This document shows, in pieces, positions 10,508-24,852 of a stretch of DNA of 64,000 bases. Source of the stretch: Lingula anatina (taxonomy: Eukaryota > Brachiopoda > Lingulata > Lingulida > Lingulidae); contig NW_019775851.1 of assembly GCF_001039355.2 (NCBI RefSeq), positions 18,835 through 82,834 on the forward strand, given 5' to 3'. A program made the translations under genes and the position numbers. The notes under the pieces were generated by a model. It ran no database searches, was not told the DNA's origin, and saw nothing but the letters and a program-made list of their open reading frames with translations. Each line of letters opens with the position of its first letter. Position 1 is the first letter of the stretch.

Positions 10508-13500
10508 TTATTATATAGATATATATGAACATTTATGCTTATTATGATTGTTCCTAGAACAGCACAATATGACGAAAAGAAATAAAATTGTACCATAGGC
10601 CTGCTGGCCAAAATGACTAGGAATAATGATCTTGAGGTGGTAAATATACTTCCTTGGATGACAGTTATTTTTAGGGTTCTAAATTCAGGGTGTTTATCAT
10701 ATGTGCAGCTGAGCATCTATCAGCGAAATGGACCCACCAAGATAGAGTGACTGTATATCTGCGTCCTATTTACTGTGCCTGTCCCAAAATTGCGCTACTA
10801 GCTTTGAATAATATCTGATAACACTTTGGTTGGAATTGGCATAAGATACACATAGGCGCTGTTGATAATCGAGACTGTGGAAAAGAAAAGTGTGCAATTT
10901 GTGGGTAGGAAGCGCTGATATCTGAAAGAGGTGTCATTCTCCTTTCTGCACAAACAACTTTTTCCTGAAAGGATTCACTTATAAATTTCAATAAATTATG
11001 AAACGGGCTACTAAAGAAGGAAATTGTAGACAATTAGATTTACTTCAAAGGAAAACTTGATGGTTTCCCCCATAAACTTCAAAATAACCCCACCCACAGA
11101 ACAAGGTGTTATCATTATAAGATAACAAGAAACAGCACTAGCTGCTTTTCTGCAATGGTCACTGAATGATATCTTTCAGTCACATGTTTTATTTCACTAT
11201 AAATTATTTTTCTTGCTGTGAATTATTTTTAAAGGAGTGGAGGGGGGGGGGGGAGAGTCCTGTTTTTGTACTGGTAACATTCATATTGATGAGATTCTTT
11301 GTGAGTTGTACAATGTATAAAAAATGTGGACAGTGGTCAATTTCTCCCTCATCACATCTGACAGTTATGGGCACCATTATTTTCATTTGTTTACCATAAC
11401 ATTTTTATGGACTCAGAACTGATGGCACGGACAGGATTATGCAATATACCTCACATCCTCCCCTGAATGTCATAGTGGTTGTTTTGACTGGATTTTAGAT
11501 ACATCTGGCCACTATTTACTTGACTTTTTTTCTACATTTTCTACATTTTCTCTCAAGTTCATGGGAGCATAGCTATATTCCGAGGGACCTTTGCTCTGAG
11601 GGGTTGCTATTCCGAATGCTTCTTGGACCCTCTATCCTTCAGGACCCTCAGGCTTAGAAATATTTGGAATATGGGACCCTCAGAACAATAAACCCACAGA
11701 ATTAAAGATGTCCCCAAGTTCACCACGACTGAGGTGGTGTGCTATCCTTGATGAATGACAGTTGATGTAGAGGTCTTTTATAGACTGTTTATATACAATG
11801 CCTGTTCACTTGATCACTTTGTTGAAAGAATGGCACTGAGAGGGTTTTTTCGTCATTAATTGAAGCAACATAGTTGAAAAGAACTGATGTTCACTGATTG
11901 AAAGGCATGTCTCCCTGGGAAACATCCTTATATTCCTAGGGTTTATTGTTCTGAGGATTCGATATTCTGGTTTTTTTTTATTATTAATAGCTATCAGTAT
12001 TAGCTGTTAATTGAAGAAAAATTACTTTATTTTTATAACATAACACAGTTAATGAAATTAATCTCTGTGCCCTGTGCATTTATTGCCAGATGTAAGATTT
12101 GTTTTTCATACCTGTAAACCCTTGTCGTAGAAGTTTAATTTTACATTGTTTCAGTCATAAATGGCATGAAAGTGGCATTTAAAAACTGCTCTTAAATGCA
12201 AATGCTAGCCTTGGTATATGGTGCGCTTGACTAGTGAAGACCTTGCAAGTCAATTATTGTTGCCATAAATAGCAACTGTGCTTTCATTGCAAACTGGCCT
12301 CCATACACCCTCATAGGTCCAGCAAGTGACATTGTGTCGCAAGCTCTGATTCCATTGTATTAATATATGTTATAGCTTAATTTTATACGTAAATTCTAGT
12401 TTGGGTATATGGTGAGCTTGAGGAGCAAAAAGTATAGGCTATAATTGTAATAGTAAAAGTATTGTTAGTTCATAATGATTTGGCTATAGCCCCTTCCCCA
12501 TCATGATGGCCATCATGATCATGGCTTGATGGTCACCCTTATCTTACCTGATGCTTATCAGGGGAAGAAAGTGAACTTCTAACTGTTAGAATTTTCACAG
12601 CTTCTGTGCCTTTTAATAAGCACTCTCCTTTGGAAATGACAGTGGCTCTCCACCCCCAATTTTGTGGCTGAGGTCCTCAGAGATAATGAGGTTGTAGGGA
12701 AGGGCTAAGGGCCCCAGGAGGAGGGCAATCTTGATAAGACAGGTGGGTGGAGTAGCTAGCCTTCCAGACTGTGTAACCAGTGTGTTTATCACAGGGGGAG
12801 CAACATTGCCTAAAGCTGCTAATGACATTGTAATGTTATATTTTAAGACCCACTTATGTACAAGGTGAGTATTTTATTTATATTGAGCCAGAAGGCATAG
12901 GTAGGTGTTACAGAGCATACCAGGAACTACTAATGTCTTAGAGGAAAGCTTGACCAGAGGGCTCTGTTACATAATTTGGCATTATATCTTCTTTTGGCAA
13001 ATTTGATGATATCTCTAACAGTATGTAATTTATTTGAAGGATATGATTAAATACACGTCTTTAATTGGCAGATGTTAGATCAGATAACCTTCTGGCACTC
13101 ACTAAAATGTGGAAAAAATAGCAAAAAAGTTTTGGTCCAATAACACTAGACAGATAGGCCATATCTTTTATTTTTCTTTTAAAAATTTTCTCCTTACCCT
13201 CAAATTTGGAGTTGAAAGAATATTTTGTGAGCTTAATGTTACCCCAGTTATTTATCAAGGCATTGTGGTGGTTATATTGGGTTCATGAAGATGTTTCTTA
13301 TTATATCGCCATTTGTGTGAGTTTAGTAAACAATCTAATGGGGAATTCTACAAGGCTATTGTCCCTTGCAAGTGAAGAGGTTCATTCTTACATGTAGGAA
13401 AACGTTTGGTTAAGTTGTGATTTTTGTGGCATGGCTGCCCTTGGCTGGGGTAGTTCTGTTTTTTGAGGACAGCACATCATAATTGTTAGTAAAACATCAT

Positions 13501-16500
13501 TGAGTGTATTCTATTGATTTGTCCCCTTATATGTTGATATTAGGGTGCTCCCCAATCTACCTTGTTATAAATACACCAATCCACATTCATTTCATACAGT
13601 GCACCTGGGTAAACAACCATCCTTTTCAGGTAAAAATGATGTCATTGCAAGTAGGTCCAAACATATTCACCATAATTTCGAATCTTAATCTTATGTTTAT
13701 CAAAGATAAGGCTTGAAATAAAGGTTTATGTTTTTAGCCCCTATCCTTCATTGCCTTTGCAACTGTATTGAATAACCAATGCTTAACAAATGACATTATT
13801 GGCCTGGCAAAGGTGGCAATTCTTCATGTGAATGGGCATATTGTGTGCAAGGTGTTTGGTAGAATGTTATTTATATGTTAGCTGACTGAATACATTCGCA
13901 GCCTGGCATACTTTTTTATGGTTAAAGCTTTGTAGGAGATCTTAGCAGCAGTCCAGATGGTCAGACACACCCACTATATTGTAGTATTGAAGTATCAAAA
14001 ATAGTAGCAGTTGCATGCTTGTTTTACATTAGGAAGATGAAAAAATGGGATAATTCATCTAGTCAGGAGGCTCTTGAGGTGAAGGCAGGAACAATAATAC
14101 CACTCCTTTCAGAGCCATGTCCCTCTCTCAACTCTTTTTGATGTGTATCATGTTTTTAAAGTACCACATATATGTCAAGTGCCACAACCCTCAGATGAAT
14201 ATATTGATAATAATTGTCAGTTAAATTCTGTTTTTCTCCTACTGTTTATCACTTAGTGCTCCGTAGTTTTCTATATGGAATAATTGTACCCTGACTCTGA
14301 CACTTTGAATTGTTTTTGAAAAAAAAAGAACTGGGATCGTGTGTGTTTGTATGTGAGTGTGTGTTAAAAAAATAAAGGATAGAAAACCTGGGATCACTAT
14401 TAAGATCTGTATCTTAAATTCTCCTGAGTCATTATGAATATGTAGTTCTCATGAATTTTCACTCGACCCATGTTAGGTTTGTTAGATGTGCATTTTTATC
14501 TTCATGCCATAAATTGATTTCATTTTTCTAACAAAAAAGAAAGGTTTCGGGAAAAATTACAATTGTTTTGAAAAATGCTTAGAGTTTCACGTATGAACCT
14601 ATCCAGTTTGTCTGGCATTCTTGCTGGAAAATGTTGTTTTGAACATTTTGATCATGCATGAGGGTGGAAGAAGTAAAAGATATCCAGCAGAACTTAGCAG
14701 ATGCGCTTTAAAACAACTGCTGAAAAAATTCTCTGTGCAAAAATCTGGTACTCACTCTTCCCTCAGATCCTGTCAGATGCTACACTGAACCATAATTTGT
14801 TTTCTTCTTTGCATTCTTATCAGTTTTTTTCTACAAATTAGAATTTGAGGATTTGTATTTGGAAAAGATACATTGAGTTCCTTTCTAACAGGGATCATGG
14901 ATTCTTGGAATTTGTTTTAATATGCCAGGATTTTGTGCTGTAGTCTTGCCATTTACTTTTTGATGGAGTTTTTTATAGACTTGGTGTGTATGTATATGCA
15001 TGAAAGTAAACAAATAGATAAAATAAATATGAAATAAAATATGCTATGGTTTTGAAAAGCTTATTTGATATAAAGGCATTTTCATTCATGTTTGAAAAAT
15101 CCTTAAGTCATATTACATTATCCTTCAAAAGTTGTCTTTTCCCCTTCATACCGTAGATCTGTAAAACCCTACTAAGTTATCTGAAACGGGGTGAATCATG
15201 CTTGAAATTGATTATTTGAAGTGAGTGTCACAGTCATGTGAAAGTGATTGCTAGAGCAATCAAATCACTGTGGTAAAGCCGGGATGTTCACTTTCCCAAG
15301 TTTCGTAAAGTTATGTGCAATAAACATCTGTAAGTACCTCGAAAAGGAAAGATTTCTTAAATGAATGATGTTTTAAGCATTAAAGTTATTTGGGCCATTT
15401 GTTTGAAAGCCTCATGGATTGAAAGATTGAATTTTGCACAAAAATAGATCTTAACCTGGAGATGGAGATCAAGTTTTAAAACAAAGTAGTTTTTTACAGG
15501 AAGAAATAAGAAAAAAAATAAGGCAATGGACAAAGTCATTTTCCAGATTTTTTTTTTTCTAAAAAGATGAAAACAGAAGTTGTTCACAAAACAATGTCAT
15601 TTTGGTCGCATTGAAAAAGATGCTCTATATGTACACCACTTTTTTCAATGTACATAAGCTTGCCTGAAGGCTACTTACTGTGCTGTGCCCTGTAATAAGC
15701 AGTAAGGACCAGCTGGGGGGCCTTACACAATATTGTTGACCAGTCATGCAGTTTGTCTAATTGCCAATCAGTCTGTCCAACAACAAAATGAAACTAATTA
15801 ATTGATCTCATTAGGGGTTAAGCACTTCCCAATATTTACCTGCCCCCTGCTTTGTGGTGCAGTGTGCCAGGCTCTGTGTGAATAAACACTGTCCAGATTA
15901 GTGGGAGGGGTGATGGGGAGTGCAGCTTAACGAATAACACCAGGATAATTGATGGGAGATCTGCGACTACAGATAATACAGTCTTGATAGTATTTTATGT
16001 CTAGAGGAATAGGGAATAGAACAAGATGGATTTTGTTAGGATCTGGATGACTTAAATCTGATCATGTCAGGAGGTATTGCTGATAAACCCCTCAGAAATC
16101 TGTCAGGCTAGAATATCTCCCTGGACAATTCAACAGAAGACACAGGAGCTGGAAGTAATGAATTCATACATTACTCAGACTTAATGTCTAGCCCTAATTA
16201 AAAGGAATCTGGAAAATTCTTTTATGGAAGCTTGTTAAAATGAAGCTATCTCTGCCTCTGTCAATATCCAGGTATAATAAATTCAGCAATCATACCCCAT
16301 ACCCCCATGTGTGGACTGGGCTAAGCCAGTGGTTGTTTAGGTTGTAAGAGAGTGTAGATTTACCAGATTTAAATCCCCCTAAACCTTTAGAAAATATTTT
16401 TGCTGCAGTTCAGTGATGTCCTAACAGTGGGACAGTGTTTTCAGATGTCAAATCCCACTGTTTGGCAGGCTTCACTATTTCCATTCTGGTATACGTAGGG

Positions 16501-17140
16501 GTATGGACAGTTTGACATTAGATACACTGTAATTTCATTGAGGAAAATAAACAGAAAACTTTTTATCTGTGCCTTAACTTAAGCAGTGACTCAACAGCAA
16601 GCTGATTGTGTAACTAAAGTTAAAGTTGGTGGTTTACCACCTGTTGCTGTCGTAAAAATGTGGAGCAGTGGATAAGCCTCTTCTACTGGGCTTTTTTTCC
16701 CTTCTGCCTCGAAATAGATATTTCAATTTTAAAAGAAATAGACTATAAGTCTACATAGCAGAAGCTATTTGAGCACGCCCTTGATTGAATATACCCATGT
16801 TAATTTTGAGTGAAAAAATTTGAAATGAATTAACAAAGATGATATCACTACCAGTACACTTTTTTTTAAAAAAATTGCTGATCATTTGGTTAGTCATAGA
16901 TATGGTAAATGGTTGTAAAGGAAGTTTACAGACTGTTTCTCACATACTGAACCATTTATATATTTTTTTTCATAAATAAATGAAAAAAAAACTTATTACC
17001 ACATAAACCATGTGGAACATATCATGTAAAACTGAATTTCATTACTTTATTATGTCTTTCTGTGGATAGACTTCCATCTGATAATCCTGGGTCTTGTAAG
17101 TGGAAAACCTGTTGATCTCATTTGTGAGAGGGAGTTTGTT
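10506..17140. other. Long stretch without recognised genes
   Basis: No domain-bearing frame. Contains a TTCCGAGGG-type repeat block at about 11566-11700 with a weaker one at 11915-11970. Two related short blocks share GGTATATGGTG(A/C)GCTTGA at about 12216 and 12402. There are also G, T and A runs. Confidence 0.5.
11566..11700. repeat. TTCCGAGGG-type dispersed repeat
   Basis: GCATAGCTATATTCCGAGGG starts this block and also one at about 30636. Both continue with alternating TTCCGA/ACCCTC motifs spaced roughly 15-20 bp. Confidence 0.55.
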
Positions 17141-17280
17141 AAATTGCAGTTCCAGCTTTCCACTGCTGGTAGTGTTTACCTTCAATGGGAAGAATTTCCT
17201 CTGGTATTTCAGGGAAAGTGTACAGGCATGTGCACATGGGTTCTGCCTCCAGCAAATCCTGGAGTTACTGTAAGAATGAG

Positions 17281-17348
17281 AAATGTGTGTGTTTGTGTGT
17301 GTGTGTGTGTGTGGGGGGGGGATTTAAANTGTGTGTGTGGGGGGGGGG
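17281..17348. repeat. GT/G microsatellite with assembly gap
   Basis: (GT)n and G runs, with a single N at 17329. The text on both sides of the N (a G run plus GATTTAAA) is the same, as expected of a join between overlapping contigs. Confidence 0.85.
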
Positions 17349-18403
17349 ATTTAAAACTCGAGCGTAAAAATCTTAATTAAGGGAAGAACTTATACTATTA
17401 GACTTCTGGAACAAAAGATTTAACTGTCATTATCGATTAATAGTGAAAATACAGGGAATTTATTGCAGCAGACAATAGAATAAGCTGTTAAATTTCTCTT
17501 TTGATAATTCATGTATAAGATCTCTACCTATTGAGTATGGAAATCTATATTTATACACTTCCTGACAAATATTTACTTGTGACGATGATTGAAAACGTTT
17601 TGTGTGCACAGAAAGGTGCAGCAATATACTTTATGATTGCATTTTGATAAGATAGTCTGATGGTAAATACACTCTCCAACTTGTGGGTCAAGGTTATTTT
17701 ATTTTTTTAACAGGATAAAAATTTATGTTCCACAGTAAATGAACATTATTTTACATGTAAGACACAGAGCTGTGGTATAAGTGTAAGTTGTTGAAACTGG
17801 AACCAAATCAAAAGGGAAGCTTACAACATTAAGGGAATTCTATAAAATATGCTAGACATTACTATCAACATATGTTTAGACAAGTTGACATCCTTCTTCT
17901 TAGCAAACTTTTTAAAGAAGCTGCCCAGATTTTGTGACAGTTGGTATACTGTGAGCTTTAACCACATATATGTATAAGCATTCTTTTTGGTAATGATGGT
18001 GCAGTGTATTCTCATTTCTCTAGGGTATGTATAATTGGAATTGCATAAGTGTAATAAAACTGCCTTGTAATAATCACTTCGTTACCTAACACAAAGGTGT
18101 CTTCAAGCCATACTTTATGGCACCATGTACCATCAGTCAGTACTCTCAATTTTCATCAAAATAATTCCTTTAAGCTCATACCATCTAAGAGAAAAAGTTG
18201 AATAATCCTGTGCTTGTTGATGATTTATTTGGGTCAAAATTATTTTAGCTTCTTTATGAAGCAGTTTCGTAAGAGCATTCTAAGTCTTAGCCATTAATAT
18301 TTATGCATCAATTAATATTCTTCTAAATCTGGTCAGCTGTCATGTTTGATTTACAGTCCTTTTGTCTTTTTTATATAGTGGACTGGTTAACAGTGTTAAG
18401 AAA
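17349..18403. repeat. 1.05-kb duplicated block, copy 1
   Basis: Almost identical to 18865-19921, differing by scattered single bases and a 1-2 base indel. It includes the same 64-codon minus-strand open frame in both copies, which has no recognisable domain. At 18403 this copy passes into a CCGA-repeat insertion, whereas copy 2 continues into unique sequence. Confidence 0.9.
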
Positions 18404-18846
18404 GGGGTCAGCGCTGTGCCGAGGGTTTGCTGTGCCGAGGGTTCGCTGTGCCGACAAAACTGGAAAATTGGTCTAAAATCGGCTAAGTTTTTCCGGAGCC
18501 CCAAAATCAAAGGTTCGCTATGCCGAAGGTTCGCTGTGCCGAAAGGATCTGGTTCGCTGTGCCGAAAGGGTCGCTGCGCCGAGGGTTTGCTGCGCCGAAG
18601 AAGTCGGCTACCCATCACCCATTGTGCTTGTTATGAAACGTGACGAGCAGTGGCCTTTTTTTTAAATAAACGAGTTTAAAAAGTTCTCTTCTTCCATCCG
18701 TACCATTTGAATTTGTTAAAACTGCGCATTGAAAGTTTATCCTTATGGACATAAACATCTTAAATCGCTTTAAATAATCAGTTCTGTAAGTTAATTTATT
18801 ATTAATTATTTTTGGCACTATGGGCGTCACCCACTTTAGGAAATTA
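18404..18846. mobile_element. Insertion with GCTGTGCCGA tandem motifs
   Basis: About nine imperfect units of GGTTCGCTGTGCCGA, 16-19 bp apart, lie in 18411-18600. The GC content is far above that of the flanks. The segment interrupts copy 1 at a position where copy 2 is uninterrupted, so it behaves as an insertion. It is cut by the N at 18847, and its other end is not seen. Confidence 0.55.
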
Positions 18847-18864
18847 NGTGGGGGGGGGGGGGGG

Positions 18865-19921
18865 ATTTAAAACTCAAGAGCGTAAAAATCTTAATTAAGG
18901 GAAGAACTTATACTATTAGACTTCTGGAACAAAAGATTTAACTGTCATTATCAATTAATAGTGAAAATACAGGGAATTTATTGCAGCAGACAATAGAATA
19001 AGCTGTTAAATTTCTCTTTTGATAATTCATGTATAAGATCTCTACTTATTGAGTATGGAAATCTATATTTATACACTTCCTGACAAATATTTACTTGTGA
19101 CGATGATTGAAAACGTTTTGTGTGCACAGAAAGGTGCAGCAATATACTTTATGATTGCATTTTGATAAGATAGTCTGATGGTAAATACACTCTCCAACTT
19201 GTGGGTCAAGGTTATTTTATTTTTTTAACAGGATAAAAATTTATGTTCCACAGTAAATGAACATTATTTTACATGTAAAACACAGAGCTGTGGTATAAGT
19301 GTAAGTTGTTGAAACTGGAACCAAATCAAAAGGGAAGCTTACAACATTAAGGGAATTCTATAAAATATGCTAGACATTACTATCAACATATGTTTAGACA
19401 AGTTGACATCCTTCTTCTTAGCAAACTTTTTAAAGAAGCTGCCCAGATTTTGTGACAGTTGGTATACTGTGAGCTTTAACCACATATATGTATAAGCATT
19501 CTTTTTGGTAATGATGGTGCAGTGTATTCTCATTTCTCTAGGGTATGTATAATTGGAATTGCATAAGTGTAATAAAACTGCCTTGTAATAATCACTTTGT
19601 TACCTAACACAAAGGTGTCTTCAAGCCATACTTAATGGCTCCATGTACCATCAGTCAGTACTCTCAAATTTCATCAAAATAATTCCTTTAAGCTCATACC
19701 GTCTAAGAGAAAAAGTTGAATAATCCTGTGCTTGTTGATGATTTATTTGGGTCAAAATTATTTTAGCTTCTTTATGAAGCAGTTTCGTAAGAGCATTCTT
19801 AGTCTTAACCATTAATATTTATGCATCAATTAATATTCTGCTAAATCTGGTCAGCTGTCATGTTTGATTTACAGTCCTTTTGTCTTTTTTATATAGTGGA
19901 CTGGTTAACAGTGTTAAGAAA
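18865..19921. repeat. 1.05-kb duplicated block, copy 2
   Basis: Near-identical to 17349-18403. It begins right after the N at 18847 and the same G run, then continues past 19921 into sequence absent from copy 1. Confidence 0.9.
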
Positions 19922-22900
19922 AAGGGATGACGTTTGTTCTTCATGTTTGGGACACTATGAATGTTGGATAACATTTGTTTTACTATAGTTTGAAAGAACT
20001 GACAAATAATCACTATTTTCTTTGTATGAAATGCCACAAATTTTAGTATTTTACCACAAAGAATGAAGTACAAGACACATCTGTGGCCTTTAAACATTTC
20101 TTAATATTTTTTTAAAGATCTACCTATGTTATGTTCTCTTCATGAGGTGTACTATGTTGAAAAGCATAAAGTCTGAAACATCTATTGGCCAGCCACCATA
20201 ATATGAGTCAACAACTGAGAGGAAACAAATATTTACTTGATTTGCATGTGAATCTTACAGAGTACAAATATGATATCAAATATTCCATTTCCAATCCTTA
20301 AGTGGAGAGGTGCTTTTTCTTGAGCATGTTCTCCAGTGTAGATTTAATATATTTTAAACCCCTCTTTAGGCTATGTTAGATGCTTATTTTTGGCTTTACA
20401 GTAGATGGAAAACTTCATAAGATGATAACACTTAGGAAGAGTTCAACTCCCCCTTCCATATTATTTTCTTCTAAATTATTTCACAGGTGGTGGGTGTATG
20501 GGTTGGTAAGATCCTGTTTCTAAACTGGAAACCTTGTCATTAGCTCGGTGTCATATGATGCCGTTCCCTCTTGCTAAATTTTGTTCTGGTGAGTAATTTA
20601 AGAAAAGCCATAATTATATTTATAGACTGTACCCCTATGATTTAATACAGATGGTAGGTGACAAATCCTTGATGTATCTGTAGAGTCTCATTCAGCACTT
20701 GTTGAGTACAATGAGTGTTTTGTGACCAAGATAAAGTCTAGATCAGCTGATTGTGGGGTTCCTCATAAATATTGACTTCCATTTATCATCAGTATTTGAT
20801 CTGGTTGGGGAAAGACCTAGGCTGGTAAATAGCACCCATGTGTAAATGTTTTCGCATTCAGAGTATGTACCCAGCAAAGATTTGTTCTTTGGTTTCCTAG
20901 CAACAACAACCACCGAAAATGTGGTTGGATTTTCCAGAGCTAAAAATAAATGGAATTGTATAGGATTTACCCCCTGGTTAAATGACACAAGCCATAGGTA
21001 ACAGCGGCTGTGTGGTGTTATTCATTTGTGGCATGCATTAGGATGGTGGAAGAAGTGATTTGTGTTCTGACGTCATACCTCCTGCAAAAACATTGTTTTA
21101 AACATGTGACAGTCATAAGCCTGAAAAAAAATTAATGACCTCACAGAACTTGTAAACAAAGTAATTGCCAAAAATAGCAAACATATACTAGAAAAACACA
21201 TATTATCCTAGACGTTATTTAAAGGAATCCACAAGAGAATTGATAGAATTTCTGTTCCTCTTGCATATTCTTATATATGTTATACAACTTTTAATTTCTC
21301 ACAATCGAATTCCAAACTTTATTTCACATTTTGAATGATGGAAATGAAAAGCTCCAGAGTGTGGTAACACACATAATAGTTCAAAAAAGAACAAATTTAC
21401 AAAATCTGCATATAAAGGACAGAACAACACTTTAAAATGTCATAATTGTTTCAGTGTTGGCCCGCCACTGATGCTCTTCTTTAATGTCTCAAGTCTGTCA
21501 TACCATTTATGATACCTTGTCAGATTATGATGGCTACTGTGGTACACTGATTTATTCATTCATTGTGACATGCCTGACCTCACCAAGAAAACATAGATTA
21601 TGATGAGGATAAAGAAGTATATTAGGACATTACTGCATAGATAAAGGCCACAATATATCTAAACACTTGCCGTTTCATTCACTTGTTTGTGTTACAATAA
21701 TGAAATAATGGAAAGTGAAATAAGTGAACTAGTATGTGACACAATATTGTAAGAATTGCATAATATTTAAATGATGTTTGGAACTAACATTATAATAAAT
21801 GGGTTTATTTTTCATTAGTCTTTTGTAATTTTTTTTCAAGTGTGAGATAGTGGATTCCCTCTAGCTTACAGTTGATTTAACTGTTGTGTTTTGGTTCCAT
21901 TATGTTAACTTTTAAAAAGAATGCCTCCAGAGCAACAATAGTCTCAGCCTGTTATTACGTACCACTTCCTTGTATACAAAGATTAATGGTTGGGAGTTTC
22001 GACATGTTTATTTAAAATACTATATTCCTTTTTATGGACAGACAAAATGTTTCTGGACACATAGCCAGCACCTTGGGCTGCCCTTGCTGTCACTGTTGCT
22101 ATGCACTATTGCTTGTTAACACAATAAAAGAAAAAATGTACTACCTATTCTATTCAAACCTACAGATATTATTCACAGGACTACATTACAGTTCATGGGC
22201 AGAAACGAGCCTGATGGGATTGTTTTGGGAGATATTATGAAGTCTTTTTTAATGAAATTTTCATTTTTTATTACAGTATGGCATTTTCCTTGTCTGACTG
22301 ACTTTGAGTTCTCCTGGGTATGAAGCCCTGTGCAAGTTTCATTTTCTGAAAGTCCACAGCAACAGTGGTATGTAATGAAAATTAGTAGGCTCAAACAGTA
22401 CTGTATGATTGGTGTGATCAATCTGAATGTATATTTATTATTTTAGAAAATGTATTTTTTGTTGGCCCACATATTTAGAAAAAAAATGTTACATATGCTC
22501 TTTAACATTAATATTGAATCAAAATCGACAGAAAATGTTTAGTGCATTTTTGTGGCAGTCATCAAATCTCATTCATCTTGAAAATAAAAAATGCTGCATA
22601 ACCTACAGAGAGAAACCTCAAAAAAGATTGATTGCTGAAAAATACATTGTGAAATATTCATTTATAATTCTGTTTATTTTACTTTGACAGAAGGCCCCTG
22701 GTAGAAACAGTCTGATGAAAGAGCATTTGCCACTGACATACCTGGTCTATCATCCCTGCAAGGTGAACTTCAGAGCTATCTATCAGTAGGAAAGGTTAAA
22801 TAATGAGGAAAATCAGGAATAGGTTGCTGAAGGTATCATGCATGAGGCTTGCCAGTATCACTGTCTCCTAGCAACAGGAGTCCTTGGAGGTTAACGGGAG

Positions 22901-24301
22901 CCAGACTGGAGAAGGGCCCCTTGAGTTGCATTGAACAGAAATATTCTTCTGAAGCTAGTCACATGAGTTTGCCAAACAAGAGGCCCTGGTTGAGGTGGGT
23001 AAAATATGCCAGAGTGATTCCATACGTACATTCATACATACAAACATTATAACATGTGCACGCACGCATGCACACACACATATAAAATGGGGAATGAACT
23101 GAATATGGGAGTTCTAAAAAGACGGAACTAACAGTGGTGCAAACATTGAAAACATGAGCTCTGTAATGTAGGAAATGGAGTCCGTGTATATAAACAGGGG
23201 GAAAGTTCATCCCATTCCCACGCTTTATAACCCATATGACTTGAGACATGCCCAGTGTGGATCTTGACATCCAGCACAGATATATAGCTCTTACTTCAAG
23301 ATGTTTCAATAAATCAAAGAAACTATTGCAGCGGCAGGGCTCTGGTTACTTCCGTTTTAGTTTCTTTAGAAAAATTTAACCTTAAATTAGTTGTAAGCAG
23401 TGTCCAGGATCAATATGTTAGAATGTGCAGTGCTTGCTGTGAAGAATGGTTTCTATCCATAAACAAGTGTTGGAAAGTTCCTTTCCAGTTAGCAGGCTTG
23501 GTTTATTCCAGATTGTCAATTTATCATCCAGTTTAGCTTTCCCTTTCATTTGTCATGAAAGATCAAAAAGAAAAATCACACAAAAACACATGCGGTGCCA
23601 GGACTGAATTTAACAGCAGTAGCTAGCTCATCAGTTCTTTGCAATGAGTGCAAACATTCATCCTGCCACTTGACATTCTTCTTACACTGACTTGTAGTTG
23701 GCAGTTCACTTTCATTACATGTGCTCTCCATCTCTTCATATGATATACTTCTCTCCATTAAATAAGTGATGCCAACTTGACTGTTTATCTTTACAAAATT
23801 TCTCTATCCGATGATATTATGTAACAAATTAAAAATGAATAATTCTATGAAAGCATTTACTTGTATTTGATTTGTACTTACCCATATGAATTTATGTGTG
23901 ATTGATCTAAGGGGATGATGAAAAATACCAGCACGAAATAGAAGGTAGATAAATATCGAGTCATTTTCCGTAAAAAAACATTTTTTTATATACAGACATA
24001 TAGGGTCTGCACATGGAGGGGTCAATGTCAATATAGTCAATGTCAGGGGTGGCATCAGCATTGCTGTGTACTTTTAGAGAAAACATGATAAGAGGAAAAC
24101 CATTTGACCTTTTGCCTTCAAACGTACACCACTGATGAATATTAGTAACATACAGGTCAGGTTTAAAAATCAGCTTGATCAGACCATTTTTCCAGAAGTA
24201 ATACTTTTTTTTCGCACATTTTGAAAATTAAATGCTAAATATTTCCCAAATCAAAGGAATTATGGGAAAAGTTACTATAGAATTCTGACCAAAAGTCATA
24301 T
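19922..24301. other. No gene recognised
   Basis: Contains one copy of the 6-8 kb repeat family (about 22170-22410). Two splice-bounded open segments (about 22690-22762 and 22845-22990) are too short and featureless to call. A (CA)n-like stretch lies near 23060-23085. Confidence 0.5.
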
Positions 24302-24852
24302 ACCCCGTTCACACTACGCTCAGTTATCCGGATAAATTGCGAATTAGGTCACAATTCGAATAAATGCAGTAGTGTGAACGCAAGAGGATTTTTGTAATGC
24401 GCATTTTCAAAATCCTGCAAGCAAGGTGGATTTATAAGCGCGATCCGGATAACTTACCGGAATCGACATCTGTACAGATCTAACTGCGCATGTGTGCAGA
24501 TAAGTGCGGGTATCTATGAATGCTTGTTTATTACTTTAGCAATTGCACCAAACGTATTTGGAGGTCACCACTCACTACAACATGAGGAAACAAACTTATT
24601 TTGCCATCTTATACTTCTCAAGAATGCTGGAATGTCTTTAGAGTTGCATTTGTCATCACAAATTTTTGTTGATATTTTAAGATTTCTTGTGCGGCGCATG
24701 CGCGAGCGTTCAAAACAGGAAGTTAAACCTGAAATTTTTAACATGTAATTTGGTTTCGCTTAGCGTGTGTGAACGCAATACCGAATCGAATTCCTCACGA
24801 AAAATTTGGATTATAGAAATGCGCATTTTTGCAACTGTAGTGTGAATGGGGT
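24302..24852. mobile_element. Fold-back DNA element with GTTCACAC motifs
   Basis: The left end ACCCCGTTCACACTAC is matched in inverted orientation by GTAGTGTGAATGGGGT at the right end. Each end also has an internal inverted partner (GTAGTGTGAACGC near 24370; GCGTGTGTGAACGCAATACC near 24763), so each terminus can fold on itself. An exact NRF1-type palindrome GCGCATGCGC lies at 24694-24703. The 84-codon open frame inside has no recognised domain. Confidence 0.65.

Noticed and set aside
17146-17272. Splice-bounded open segment (FQLSTAGSVYLQWEEF...)
   Set aside because: Good AG and GT borders but open in two frames, no recognised domain, and no partner exon of matching phase.
17349-19921. True tandem gene duplication
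   Set aside because: No gene is present, and the single Ns at both junctions suggest an assembly effect.
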